Origin: Flavobacterium sp. ov086
Lineage (GTDB): Bacteria > Bacteroidota > Bacteroidia > Flavobacteriales > Flavobacteriaceae
Length of the DNA stretch: 55,333 nt
Assembly: GCF_900187965.1 (NCBI RefSeq)
Contig: NZ_FZNL01000030.1
Span: 1-55,333 of the forward strand
Reading direction: 5' to 3'
Shown here in pieces: positions 18,346 to 27,041 of the stretch (the first letter of the stretch is position 1; each line of letters begins with the position of its first letter). The position numbers and the translations under genes were made by a program. Under the pieces are notes generated by a model that was given only the letters and a program-made list of their open reading frames with translations, searched no databases and was not told the origin of the DNA.

Positions 18346-18873
18346 TTATTTGATGATTCCTGCACAAGCAACTCTTCCGCCGGCATTTCCGGTTGGTTGA
18401 GTCGTAAAATCGTCAGTTCCCTGATGTACAATTAAACCTTTTCCTAAGACATCTTTGGTTGCATCTCCACAGCCAATACACCATTCGTCAGTAGTTAGTG
18501 TTATAGTTCCGTTCCCTTTTGCATCAGCGGTAAAGTTTCCGATATCTCCTTTATGATATTCAGCAGAACCCCATTTACCGTGTTTTTTGAAAGTAGGATT
18601 CCAATGTCCTCCAGCTGAGCTTCCGTCAGCAGCAGTACAATCTGATTTTTCATGAATGTGTATGGCATGAACTCCAGGCTGTAAACCGGCTACTTTTGCA
18701 GTAAAAGTTACTTTTCCATTTTTTTCTGTAAAAGTTGCTGTTCCACTTACGGTACTGTTACTTTTTGGCTCTAGAGCTACAGTCAAAGTTTTTGCATCAG
18801 CTGATTTTGTATTGGTCTTACAGCCAATAACTAAGGCTGTAATTATTGCGAAAGAAACAATTATTTTTTTCAT
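18346..18873 (-). CDS. sodC: Exported Cu/Zn superoxide dismutase
   Basis: A 175-residue periplasmic or surface Cu/Zn SOD with a lipoprotein-type signal (FAIITALVIGC). Metal ligands are visible in HAIHIHEKSDC, GGHWNPTFKKHG and SAEYHKGDIGN. The C-terminal LIVHQGTDD and GGRVACAGII carry the last His, the active-site-channel region and the second Cys of the structural disulfide. An unusual WCIGC insert (EWCIGCGDATK) adds a CxxC. It detoxifies superoxide outside the cytoplasm. Confidence 0.93.
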   Translation of the reverse strand: MKKIIVSFAIITALVIGCKTNTKSADAKTLTVALEPKSNSTVSGTATFTEKNGKVTFTAKVAGLQPGVHAIHIHEKSDCTAADGSSAGGHWNPTFKKHGKWGSAEYHKGDIGNFTADAKGNGTITLTTDEWCIGCGDATKDVLGKGLIVHQGTDDFTTQPTGNAGGRVACAGIIK

Positions 18874-19083
18874 ATACGAGGCTTTTGTATTAAAGATTAA
18901 GTAAATTTAACATAAAATTCCGACATTGGTTGAAGCCAAGAGTTAAAAAAAACTAAAACTATAGGCTGTGATTTAATTCCGCTTTAAGCGAAAAACCAAA
19001 AATTATTATGTAATTTCGTATAGCTTCGAATTTAAAAGTTTGAGAATTAGTGTTTACTGTTTTTTAATTTAATCTGTAGAATT

Positions 19084-19521
19084 ATGATAAAAAATGTTTT
19101 AACCTTAGTTTTTTTAGGAGTTGTTTTAATTTCATGCAATGCTTCTAAGACTCAAAAAGAAGATTCGGTTTCTAAACTTGAAGGAACCTGGGAATTAAAT
19201 TATATCACTGGACCAAGAATTGCTTTCGATGGTTTATACCCTAATAAGAAACCAACAATTACTTTTGACGTTAAAGAAAGTAGGGTTTCAGGAAACAGTA
19301 GTTGCAATAATTATACAGGAAAACTTAGTGTAACCGGAAACAAAATTGATTTGACACAACCAATGGCAATGACCAAAATGATGTGTGTAGATGGTCAACA
19401 AGGGGAACAGACTTTTATGAGTACACTGCCAAAAATCACTTCGTATGATGTTACAGATAATGGTAAAACACTCCATTTTATTTCGGGAGATATTGCAATG
19501 ATGCGATTTACCAAAAAATAG
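19084..19521 (+). CDS. META-domain lipoprotein (HslJ-like)
   Basis: A 145-residue lipoprotein (lipobox VLISC, Cys at residue 18). It contains one META domain: LEGTWELNYI, then SGNSSCNNYTGKLSVTGNKI, then MAMTKMMC and EQTFMSTLPKI. META domains occur in HslJ, linked to heat or novobiocin tolerance, but the biochemical role is unknown. It starts a run of same-strand genes for exported proteins with the DUF4251 and outer-membrane-like proteins. Confidence 0.85.
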   Translation: MIKNVLTLVFLGVVLISCNASKTQKEDSVSKLEGTWELNYITGPRIAFDGLYPNKKPTITFDVKESRVSGNSSCNNYTGKLSVTGNKIDLTQPMAMTKMMCVDGQQGEQTFMSTLPKITSYDVTDNGKTLHFISGDIAMMRFTKK

Positions 19522-19558
19522 AATCAGGCTTTTCTAAACTTTATTAAATAATTGTTTT

Positions 19559-20077
19559 ATGAAAACTAAAATAACGGTGTTGATGTTGTTTTGCCTTTTT
19601 AATATGGCTGTTTTTGGACAGGAAAAAACAAAGAAAGAATTAAAAGCAGAGAGAGAATTGCAGAAACAAAAAGAAATTGATAGTCTTATCAATTCTAAAA
19701 ATTTTGTTTTTGAAGCGCAAAAAGCCCAACCGTTGGGGACAAGACAGATTAATTTAGATTACAATACTTATTTTTTAAAATTTAATACCACAAAAACAAC
19801 TTGTGATTTGCCATTTTTTGGGCGGGCTTATAATGTAGCTTATGGCGGAGATGGCGGGATAAAGTTTGAAGGAATACCAGAGAATATTCAGATTGAAAAA
19901 AAGAAAAAAAGTTACAACGTCAAAGCTACTGTAAAAGGTAAGGATGATGTTTATGATTTATTGTTTTCTGTTTTTTATGATGGAGGAGCAACGCTTTCTA
20001 TTAATTGCAATAATAAAGCAGCAATCTCTTATCAGGGAGTTATTGAAGCTCCTAAAACAGCTGAAAGTACAAAATAA
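19559..20077 (+). CDS. DUF4251-type exported protein
   Basis: A 172-residue protein with a signal peptide (VLMLFCLFNMAVFGQ). A charged helix (KELKAERELQKQKEID) is followed by a beta-rich domain matching the DUF4251 pattern (SKNFVFEAQKAQPLG...DLPFFGRAYN). Likely periplasmic. Function unknown. It begins 37 bases after the META gene. Confidence 0.75.
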   Translation: MKTKITVLMLFCLFNMAVFGQEKTKKELKAERELQKQKEIDSLINSKNFVFEAQKAQPLGTRQINLDYNTYFLKFNTTKTTCDLPFFGRAYNVAYGGDGGIKFEGIPENIQIEKKKKSYNVKATVKGKDDVYDLLFSVFYDGGATLSINCNNKAAISYQGVIEAPKTAESTK

Positions 20078-20112
20078 AATGCTAATCATTGTGTCCCGAA
20101 TTTCTATTATTT

Positions 20113-21030
20113 ATGACGAAAAAGACTCTTTTTGCTTTGTCACGAAAACATTATCTGGTAACGATGTTTTTATTAATTACAGGATCAACTTATAGTCAGG
20201 ATTTAGAGCCCAGAGTTTATGCAAATGTTCCAAAAAATCTAAATGTAATTGGAGTTGGATATGCATATATGGACGGAAATGTCTTAACAGAACCCTCTTT
20301 GCCTATTACTGATTTTACCATTCAGAGCCATAATCTGGCAGCGAGTTTTGTTAGAACATTCGGATTATCGAATAAATTGGCAAGAGTGCAGGTTTCGCTG
20401 CCATATACTTTTATGGATGGATCGGCAAACGTAAATGGCGATAATATAAGCGGTTCAAGATCTGGATTTTCTGATATGAAAGTGCGATTGGGAATCAATT
20501 TATTAGGTTCTCCCGCTCTTGATAAAGCTGAATTTGGAAAGTTCGAGCAAAAAACAATTCTTGGGGTCAGCTTCGTGACTTCAATTCCAACCGGTAAATA
20601 TTACGATGATAAACGAGTTAATATAGGTACAAATCGTTGGGGATTTAAACCTGAAATCGGGATCTCAAAACGTTTTGCCCGTGTTTATGCTGAGGTTTAT
20701 GGTGGTATTTGGTTTTATACCAATAATAACGATTTTCTTGGCAAAAAGTTAGAGCAAAAACCAACATATAGTTTACAGGCTCATGCGAGTTATTACTTTA
20801 AAAATCACATGTGGATTGGTTTTAACACCAATTGGTTTTTTGGCGGAAAAACAATAACAGACGGAGTTTCTGATGATAGCCAAATTGACAATTGGAGGGT
20901 AGGAGGAACTTTTTCTACACCAATTGCTAAAGGACAATCAATAAAATTTCAATATCACGTAGGGGCATACACAAACAATGGATTAAACTATTATGCTTTG
21001 ACTGCTGCCTATCAATACTCTTTTTTTTAA
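20113..21030 (+). CDS. Outer-membrane beta-barrel protein (MetA/phenol-degradation-like)
   Basis: A 305-residue exported protein. After the signal (ending ITGSTYSQ) the sequence alternates as in a beta-barrel and ends in an aromatic AAYQYSFF, the usual outer-membrane insertion end. The layout resembles the putative transporter family associated with MetA-pathway phenol degradation. The ATG at 20113 is preferred over an upstream TTG at 20089, because the TTG reading adds residues before a normal signal peptide. Confidence 0.7.
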   Translation: MTKKTLFALSRKHYLVTMFLLITGSTYSQDLEPRVYANVPKNLNVIGVGYAYMDGNVLTEPSLPITDFTIQSHNLAASFVRTFGLSNKLARVQVSLPYTFMDGSANVNGDNISGSRSGFSDMKVRLGINLLGSPALDKAEFGKFEQKTILGVSFVTSIPTGKYYDDKRVNIGTNRWGFKPEIGISKRFARVYAEVYGGIWFYTNNNDFLGKKLEQKPTYSLQAHASYYFKNHMWIGFNTNWFFGGKTITDGVSDDSQIDNWRVGGTFSTPIAKGQSIKFQYHVGAYTNNGLNYYALTAAYQYSFF

Positions 21031-21127
21031 TAGTAAGAATATTTTTACTTAGTTGTTTCATAATGTTTTAAAAATCAGTATATTTGAGAATGGGTAACCT
21101 TTTACAAACAAATTTAATATTAGAACT

Positions 21128-21616
21128 ATGAAAAAATTAAGTCTTATTCTTATTATGGCAATTGCCTCTTTTTCTTCTTATGCTCAATCTTCATTTAAAG
21201 AAGATGTTGATGTTTTGCAAAGTATTTATGGTAAATCAAAAAGCGATCTTGTAAAACAGTATATGAATTTGTCTGATGCACAATCTGCTGCTTTTACAAA
21301 AGTTTATGACAATTATGAAACAGAACGTAAGGCGCTTGGACAAGCAAAATTTCAACTTATTAATGATTATGCCACAAATTATGCCACACTTACGGATGAA
21401 AAAGCAGATGAATTGGCAAAAGGAACTTTAAAAAATCATTTAGATTACGAAAAATTATATTCTAAAACTTACGGACAAGTAAAAAAAGCTGTTGGAGCAA
21501 TAAATGCTGCTAAATTTATTCAGTTAGAAGTATATCTTCAAACGATAATCCGAGCTGAGACTCTAGAGTCAATTCCTTTTATAGGAGAATTAGATAAGAG
21601 TAAAGTTCAAATGTAA
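21128..21616 (+). CDS. Small exported helical protein
   Basis: A 162-residue protein with a signal peptide (LSLILIMAIASFSSYAQ) and a helical charged body (DLVKQYMNLSDAQSAAFTKVYDNYETERKALGQ). The pattern is Spy/LTxxQ-like but the family is uncertain. Followed by a strong bidirectional hairpin. Confidence 0.65.
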   Translation: MKKLSLILIMAIASFSSYAQSSFKEDVDVLQSIYGKSKSDLVKQYMNLSDAQSAAFTKVYDNYETERKALGQAKFQLINDYATNYATLTDEKADELAKGTLKNHLDYEKLYSKTYGQVKKAVGAINAAKFIQLEVYLQTIIRAETLESIPFIGELDKSKVQM

Positions 21617-21635
21617 TTTTTTTTTGCATAAAAAG

Positions 21636-21668
21636 AAAGGCAGTTATTTTAATCAAATAGCTGCCTTT
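21636..21668. terminator. Bidirectional terminator
   Basis: A 14-bp stem begins AAAGGCAG and ends CTGCCTTT, with one G-U pair. It lies between two convergent genes. Confidence 0.8.
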
Positions 21669-21725
21669 GTTTGTATAAATGGTTTCAATTTAGGATCTGT
21701 TATTTGTGTTTTAAGCATTTGACTA

Positions 21726-23045
21726 TTATTCGCAAGCAGCAGTATTAGCGTCTCGAACACTTATTAAATCATAGATAAATGTGCCGGCAATGTTTGTTGG
21801 AATTTCTATTGTTACAGAATTTTCACCAATTGGAGTAGTAATTATATTTGGAGCTTCTTGGTTTATACGGTACTTAAAAGTATAAGGCTGGACCCCTCCG
21901 CCACCAGTAAAGGTGAGTTCTAGAGGATCTCCGTTTTTACATGTTTCTCTGTTTTCTGCAACAACACTTGCGGTTGGTTCAGGATATGTAATTACTGAGC
22001 CTGATGAGCTTAAACTCGTGCAGCCTGTTACAGTATCAGTAATAATTACACTATAATCTCCGACAGTTTTTGTTTTAAAACTGGAGACATTACCTGGTGG
22101 TGTTACTCCTGTTGGAACCGTCCAGTCATATTTATAGATTCCTGTTACTCCAGGAGTTGCGGTTATAGTAACACTGACTCCAGCACAACTTGCTGGGCTG
22201 TTTACGGTAACTGTTGGTATATTGATATGGATTTTATCAATCAAATATACCATAAGATTATGCAGTACTATTTCCTGAGGAGAATCGATTGTTGTACCGG
22301 AGACACTTACATTTCGAAAGACCCCTTCATCCCAGAAGAAGAGGACTCTGTTTTCTGGCCCCGTAAGGAATGCAGCAGGCTCTCCCGTGATTTCATTAAT
22401 TAGTACAGTTGAGTTTGGAGGCAATTGTCTATACGTAAAACGACCAATAGATTCTGTACCGGTTATGTTGGCATTAGTACCAGTGCCAAATATTCCGTTT
22501 AGAATAGTGTTATTGTTGGTTTTAGCAGGTTGATAACCAAATCCAACATATTCTATACCTCCAAAGGTCTGAAAAAGTTGTGATCCCATATATTGATCGC
22601 AGTTAACAATTACTATTCCTCCCAGCTCATTGTATTCTTTTAATTTTAAAGACTGTACTACGTTCATCTCTTTATATCCTGTATTAATGATATCAAATGA
22701 ATCTTTTAATTGTTGGGCAGTATAACTTTGATAAGTATTGGATATATCTGTAAAAGTAAATCCTAGTATTTTATTGTAAGTACCATTTGAACCATAATTG
22801 TCTGGTGATTTTAGCTGACTGTTAAAATTTGAAAACCATGTATCTCCTATAGTGTAACGAGCCCATCTTGCAATTCGGATTGTACACGGAGATGAAGTAT
22901 TAGCGGAAGGTATAGAATTTAATAAGGTAGTTTTTTCAGTCACAATAGTATTTGTATCCAAGTCAGCTTGTGCTCTTAAACTACTTGTTACAAGACATAC
23001 AAAAATTAAAATAAGTTTAAATACGAATCTGCCTTTTTTTAGCAT
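21726..23045 (-). CDS. Secreted protein with PKD/SprB-like repeats
   Basis: A 439-residue exported protein with an N-terminal signal (FVFKLILIFVCLVTSSLRAQ). An N-terminal domain (residues ~40-275) of unknown family is followed by Ig/PKD-like segments (TVNSPASCAGVSVTITATPG, TASVVAENRETCKNGDPLEL). Such repeats are common in flavobacterial adhesins such as SprB. It stops at AACE with tandem stops (TAA TAG). No T9SS C-terminal domain or gliding-associated domain follows, so it is either naturally short or truncated. Confidence 0.7.
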   Translation of the reverse strand: MLKKGRFVFKLILIFVCLVTSSLRAQADLDTNTIVTEKTTLLNSIPSANTSSPCTIRIARWARYTIGDTWFSNFNSQLKSPDNYGSNGTYNKILGFTFTDISNTYQSYTAQQLKDSFDIINTGYKEMNVVQSLKLKEYNELGGIVIVNCDQYMGSQLFQTFGGIEYVGFGYQPAKTNNNTILNGIFGTGTNANITGTESIGRFTYRQLPPNSTVLINEITGEPAAFLTGPENRVLFFWDEGVFRNVSVSGTTIDSPQEIVLHNLMVYLIDKIHINIPTVTVNSPASCAGVSVTITATPGVTGIYKYDWTVPTGVTPPGNVSSFKTKTVGDYSVIITDTVTGCTSLSSSGSVITYPEPTASVVAENRETCKNGDPLELTFTGGGGVQPYTFKYRINQEAPNIITTPIGENSVTIEIPTNIAGTFIYDLISVRDANTAACE

Positions 23046-23290
23046 ATTTTGTTTTTTAATAGTTATCAGGAAATGAACAAGTTTTACAACTGATAAAGAT
23101 GAGTTGCTGAAGAAGCTTTAAATTGGTAATGTTCTACTTTGTATAATAAATAATTTAATTATTCCTTTTGATCCAATACTTTTTAATAGTCTAAATTCCA
23201 TGTTTTAGATTGAAAAACAAACCTCTAAAAGTTTTTAGTTTAATAATAAAAGGCATTTGTATTTCTATTTTATGCTAGATAAATAAATAA

Positions 23291-23325
23291 AAAAGCGGTA
23301 AATAATTTAATTATTTACCGCTTTT
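23291..23325 (-). terminator. Terminator after the GH18 gene
   Basis: A perfect 15-bp stem (AAAAGCGGTAAATAA and its complement) with loop TTTAA lies just past the stop at 23347. The 301-base gap 23046-23346 otherwise shows no gene. Confidence 0.85.
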
Positions 23326-23346
23326 CATCTAGCCAAACAAGAGGTT

Positions 23347-24441
23347 TTATTTCTTGTTTTTAACTTCATAAATTGCATTTACCATTCCGTTGCGTGGAGC
23401 ATCCAGAGAAAGTTCCCAAAACATGATTCCGCCTAAGTTTTTAGCTTTGACATATTCTGTTTTTGCTTTTATAGAAGTTAAATCGTCACCGGTAGCAAAT
23501 GTTTTTTCTTTTTCATTATACCAATATGGTGCTTTAGCTTTATCATCCCAAAAATATTTCCAACCATTAGCTTCTGTATAAGTAGTGGTAAAATTTTTAA
23601 AATCAACACCTGGTATATGTTCTCCTGCTTGATACAATCCATTATTTATATTTTCTACATTTTTCCATGTTCTGGTATAAAATGCGCCTCCAATAATTAA
23701 TTTTTCAGCAGGAACTCCTTGTTTCAATAAAAAGGTAACAGCTCTGTCTGTAGATTCTTCTTTTGGATTTGTACTGTATAATGGAGTATGATGTCCGGTA
23801 ACTTTAGAATATCCGTTTACCAAATCGTAACTCATAATGTTGATACGATTTACTAAAGGCGCTACCGTTTTCCAATCAATAGATTCATCTAAATATTTTT
23901 GGAATCCACCGGCTGCAAAACTCAATTCGTATTTTTTACCTAAAGTAGAACGTAAAATTTTGATTAATTCTGTAAAATTAGGTTTGTCAGCAGCTTGATA
24001 CAAATGTCCTGGAAGACCTTCAATCGCCGGATATTCCCAATCTAAATCTAAACCGTCTACTTTAAAATAATTGCTGACTTCTTTTACTGATTTTGCAAAA
24101 GTCAATCTTCCTTCCGCCGTTGAAAAAGCAGCAGAACATGGCTCGCAACCTCCCCAGCCACCAAGCGAAAGAATAATTTTAAGGTGTGGATTTGAAGCTT
24201 TTAAAGAAACCAAATATTTAATAGTAGTTGAATCTTTTGGAGAATCGACACTTAGTTTGCCCTCTTTTAAATGACAGAAACTAAAGATGATTTGATTTAG
24301 TTTGTTTACTTCGTATTCATTAATTAGTTTATCATCGCCAGTGTAATAAGCAATAATGTCCATTTTTTTATTTCTTTGTGCGAATGTATTTGTGGTACAT
24401 AAACACAATAAAAATAAAGCAAGCAGATTAATTTGTTTCAT
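23347..24441 (-). CDS. Secreted glycoside hydrolase family 18 (chitinase-like)
   Basis: A 364-residue GH18 enzyme with a signal peptide (LLALFLLCLCTTNTFAQ). The catalytic motif DGLDLDWEYP (D129...E136) carries the acid/base glutamate. Upstream LKIILSLGGWGG (~residues 88-98) and downstream INIMSYDLVNGYS are the other family blocks. It hydrolyses beta-1,4-GlcNAc polymers such as chitin, or host N-glycans in the related endo-type enzymes. No carbohydrate-binding or T9SS domain is attached. Confidence 0.92.
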   Translation of the reverse strand: MKQINLLALFLLCLCTTNTFAQRNKKMDIIAYYTGDDKLINEYEVNKLNQIIFSFCHLKEGKLSVDSPKDSTTIKYLVSLKASNPHLKIILSLGGWGGCEPCSAAFSTAEGRLTFAKSVKEVSNYFKVDGLDLDWEYPAIEGLPGHLYQAADKPNFTELIKILRSTLGKKYELSFAAGGFQKYLDESIDWKTVAPLVNRINIMSYDLVNGYSKVTGHHTPLYSTNPKEESTDRAVTFLLKQGVPAEKLIIGGAFYTRTWKNVENINNGLYQAGEHIPGVDFKNFTTTYTEANGWKYFWDDKAKAPYWYNEKEKTFATGDDLTSIKAKTEYVKAKNLGGIMFWELSLDAPRNGMVNAIYEVKNKK

Positions 24442-24713
24442 TGTATGTTTTTTTGAGTTTTTAGAATGCTAAATATAAAACTTTTCGAATAAAATAGATG
24501 CTAAATAGAAGAACAGTATTAAGCTCATTTGTTACGTTTTATGTTTTAAAAGGCAATTTTTACTGTATTTAAGGGAGGAATTGCTTCTTTTTGACTAAAT
24601 TTACAATACATCTCTATAGAAATTATCTAAGTTCTATTTATAAAAACTTCCTCAATCCGAATTTAAATTTCGGATTTTACTTTAGATAATAACGATGACA
24701 AAACAATTTTACC

Positions 24714-26726
24714 ATGAATAAATCCACAAGCTCAAGTGTCTTTAAAACCAATTTTACAAAATCAGTTGCATTACCAAGTTTGACCATAATTATTGCAATT
24801 TCATTGTTTTGTGGTTTTTTTTCGAAAGAAGCAGAACAGTCACTTAATTTTGTAAAAGACATCATATTTAAGAACTTAAGCTGGCTCTACGTTTTATTGG
24901 TAACTGTTTTTGTTTTGTTTCTGATCACATTAGCCATTAGTAAGTTTGGCAAAATCAAATTAGGAGCAGATGATTCTGAGCCTGAATATTCTTTCTTTTC
25001 ATGGATAGCAATGCTTTTCGCCGCCGGAATGGGAATTGGTTTAATGTATTTTGGAGTAGGAGAAACCATGGCGCATTATGCAACGCCAGCCAATGCTAAT
25101 CTGGCGGATAATTTACGAGCCAAAGAAGCCCAATTGTATACTTTTTTCCATTGGGGTTTTCATGCATGGTCCATATATGGAGTAGTAGGTTTGTCTCTTG
25201 CTTACTTTGCTTATCGTCATAATTTGCCGCTTGCCATTCGGAGTGGCTTTTATCCAATTTTGAAAAGTAAAATTCATGGAAGATTTGGAAACATTGTCGA
25301 TGTTTTTGGTCTGTGTAGTACTTTCTTCGGAATTGCGACAACGCTTGGTTTTGGAGTCGTTCAGTTAAGCGCCGGATTAGTGAGTCTCGGTGTAATTCCG
25401 GAATCTAGTTTTAATTATCAAGTTGTGATTGTTTTGGTAGTTATGGTAATTGCTGTTCTTTCGGCGATTTCAGGTTTAGGAAAAGGAGTTAAAAAACTAA
25501 GTGAGCTAAACATCATTATGGCCGTTTTGTTAATGTTGTTTATACTGATTGCAGGACCAACTATTTATATTCTAAGTACTTTTACAGAAGGTTTAGGACA
25601 TTATATCAGTCATTTTATATCACTAACATTTAATACGTATGCTTACGAAAAAGGAAGTCAGGAATGGTTTTCAAAATGGACCATTTTATATTGGGCGTGG
25701 TGGATATCCTGGGCGCCTTATGTAGGTTTGTTTATTGCTAAAATCTCTAAAGGAAGAACAATCAGAGAGTTTATTTTGGCAGTATTATTTATTCCGGCAT
25801 TTTTTAATTTTCTGTGGATGACCGTTTTCGGAAGCAGCGCGGTGTGGATTGATGAACACGTGGCACATGGAGCGTTAAGCGAATTTGCTAAAAACCCCGA
25901 TACACTTTTATTTAATTTCTTTACGTATTTCCCGCTAACGACCTTCTTGAATATTTTATCAATTCTGATTATTTGCGTGTTTTTTATCACTTCTGCCGAT
26001 TCAGGGATTTTTATAATGAATGGTATTGCGTCTAAAGGTGCTGTAAGTTCACCAAAATGGCAAAGTGTTTTCTGGGGTGTTTTATTATCGCTTTTGTCCT
26101 TGAGTTTATTGCGAACAGGAGGTTTAGCTTCCCTTCAAACAATGACTTTGATTACTGCTTTACCTTTCGGAATTATTATGGCGTTGTTGTGTTATAATTT
26201 ATGGAAGGCTTTGGTCGTAGATAGTGAATACAGCGACAAAAAATATTCGCACGGAAGTTTAAATTGGAATAACAGCAATTGGAAAGAGCATTTAGAAAAG
26301 ATTGTAACTGTTTCTAAAAAGAAAGATATTCATAAGTTTTTGAATGAAACTGTGAAAAAAGCTTTTGAAGAATTATTGGCAGAATTGGCTAGGAATAATA
26401 TTGAAGCTACTATAAATTCTTTTTCTTCTCCGCAGCAAGCTGTTGAGGTGGAAATAAAATACGATCAGTTACGAAACTTTAAATATGGTGTAATGGCTCA
26501 GGCACAAACTGTTTCAGAAACTTTCATTAAAGAAGAAAATACACCAGATATTGATGTTGAGACGGTCTTTTTACCAATTACTTATTTTGGAGATCATCGC
26601 ATGGGTTATGATATTCAATATTTGACTAAAGACGGCATTATCTCTGACGTTCTAAGAGAATATGAACGTTTTCTAAATCTTAGCTCCGAAGGAGATCATG
26701 ATTTAATTATGAAACCTAATAGTTAA
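24714..26726 (+). CDS. BCCT-family transporter (betaine/choline/carnitine type)
   Basis: A 670-residue BCCT transporter of the inner membrane with about twelve membrane segments. The signature AAGMGIGLMYFGVGE (~residues 102-116) and the WTILYWAWWISWAPYVGLF segment (~residues 322-340) are family hallmarks. A ~140-residue C-terminal cytoplasmic domain follows (from ~residue 530), as in BetT-like members, and may sense osmolarity. Import of an osmoprotectant such as choline or glycine betaine is the likely role; the exact substrate is not readable. Confidence 0.92.
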   Translation: MNKSTSSSVFKTNFTKSVALPSLTIIIAISLFCGFFSKEAEQSLNFVKDIIFKNLSWLYVLLVTVFVLFLITLAISKFGKIKLGADDSEPEYSFFSWIAMLFAAGMGIGLMYFGVGETMAHYATPANANLADNLRAKEAQLYTFFHWGFHAWSIYGVVGLSLAYFAYRHNLPLAIRSGFYPILKSKIHGRFGNIVDVFGLCSTFFGIATTLGFGVVQLSAGLVSLGVIPESSFNYQVVIVLVVMVIAVLSAISGLGKGVKKLSELNIIMAVLLMLFILIAGPTIYILSTFTEGLGHYISHFISLTFNTYAYEKGSQEWFSKWTILYWAWWISWAPYVGLFIAKISKGRTIREFILAVLFIPAFFNFLWMTVFGSSAVWIDEHVAHGALSEFAKNPDTLLFNFFTYFPLTTFLNILSILIICVFFITSADSGIFIMNGIASKGAVSSPKWQSVFWGVLLSLLSLSLLRTGGLASLQTMTLITALPFGIIMALLCYNLWKALVVDSEYSDKKYSHGSLNWNNSNWKEHLEKIVTVSKKKDIHKFLNETVKKAFEELLAELARNNIEATINSFSSPQQAVEVEIKYDQLRNFKYGVMAQAQTVSETFIKEENTPDIDVETVFLPITYFGDHRMGYDIQYLTKDGIISDVLREYERFLNLSSEGDHDLIMKPNS

Positions 26727-26778
26727 TTATTAATTGTAAATGGTTAATTGTAAAGGTATAACCCTATGAGTGTTTTAA

Positions 26779-26945
26779 ACCATGTAAGTTATATAAGATA
26801 ATGTAAGTGGTGTGTTGCGCAACTTATGATTTTATGTATAAGAAAATATAAGTAGTGTTCTTTAAATGTAATATACGTGGGTTATATAATGACGTAATAA
26901 AAGATAAACAGCATTGTTTAAATGAACTTATATAACTTATATGGT
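26779..26945. repeat. Intergenic inverted-repeat element with TTATATAAG ends
   Basis: The left arm 26779-26797 (ACCATGTAAGTTATATAAG) matches the complement of 26927-26945 with one mismatch. Further TAAG/CTTA words lie between. The 315-base gap 26727-27041 has no gene. It looks like a MITE- or palindrome-type repeat of about 170 bases. Confidence 0.6.
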
Positions 26946-26977
26946 AAAATGACTTTACGGTAAAAAATAAAATAAAT

Positions 26978-27009
26978 AAACCCGCACTGTTTCGGATTAG
27001 TGCGGGTTT
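26978..27009 (-). terminator. Terminator of the beta-oxidation operon
   Basis: AAACCCGCACT and AGTGCGGGTTT form an 11-bp stem with a ten-base loop, 33 bases after the acyl-CoA dehydrogenase stop. Confidence 0.85.
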
Positions 27010-27041
27010 AAACAAATTAAAAGCTAAAAACTATTTTTATA

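Noticed and set aside
21617..21725. Frameshifted remainder of the PKD-type protein
   Set aside because: The next frame gives only about 25 residues with no T9SS or gliding-domain signature before a stop and a terminator.
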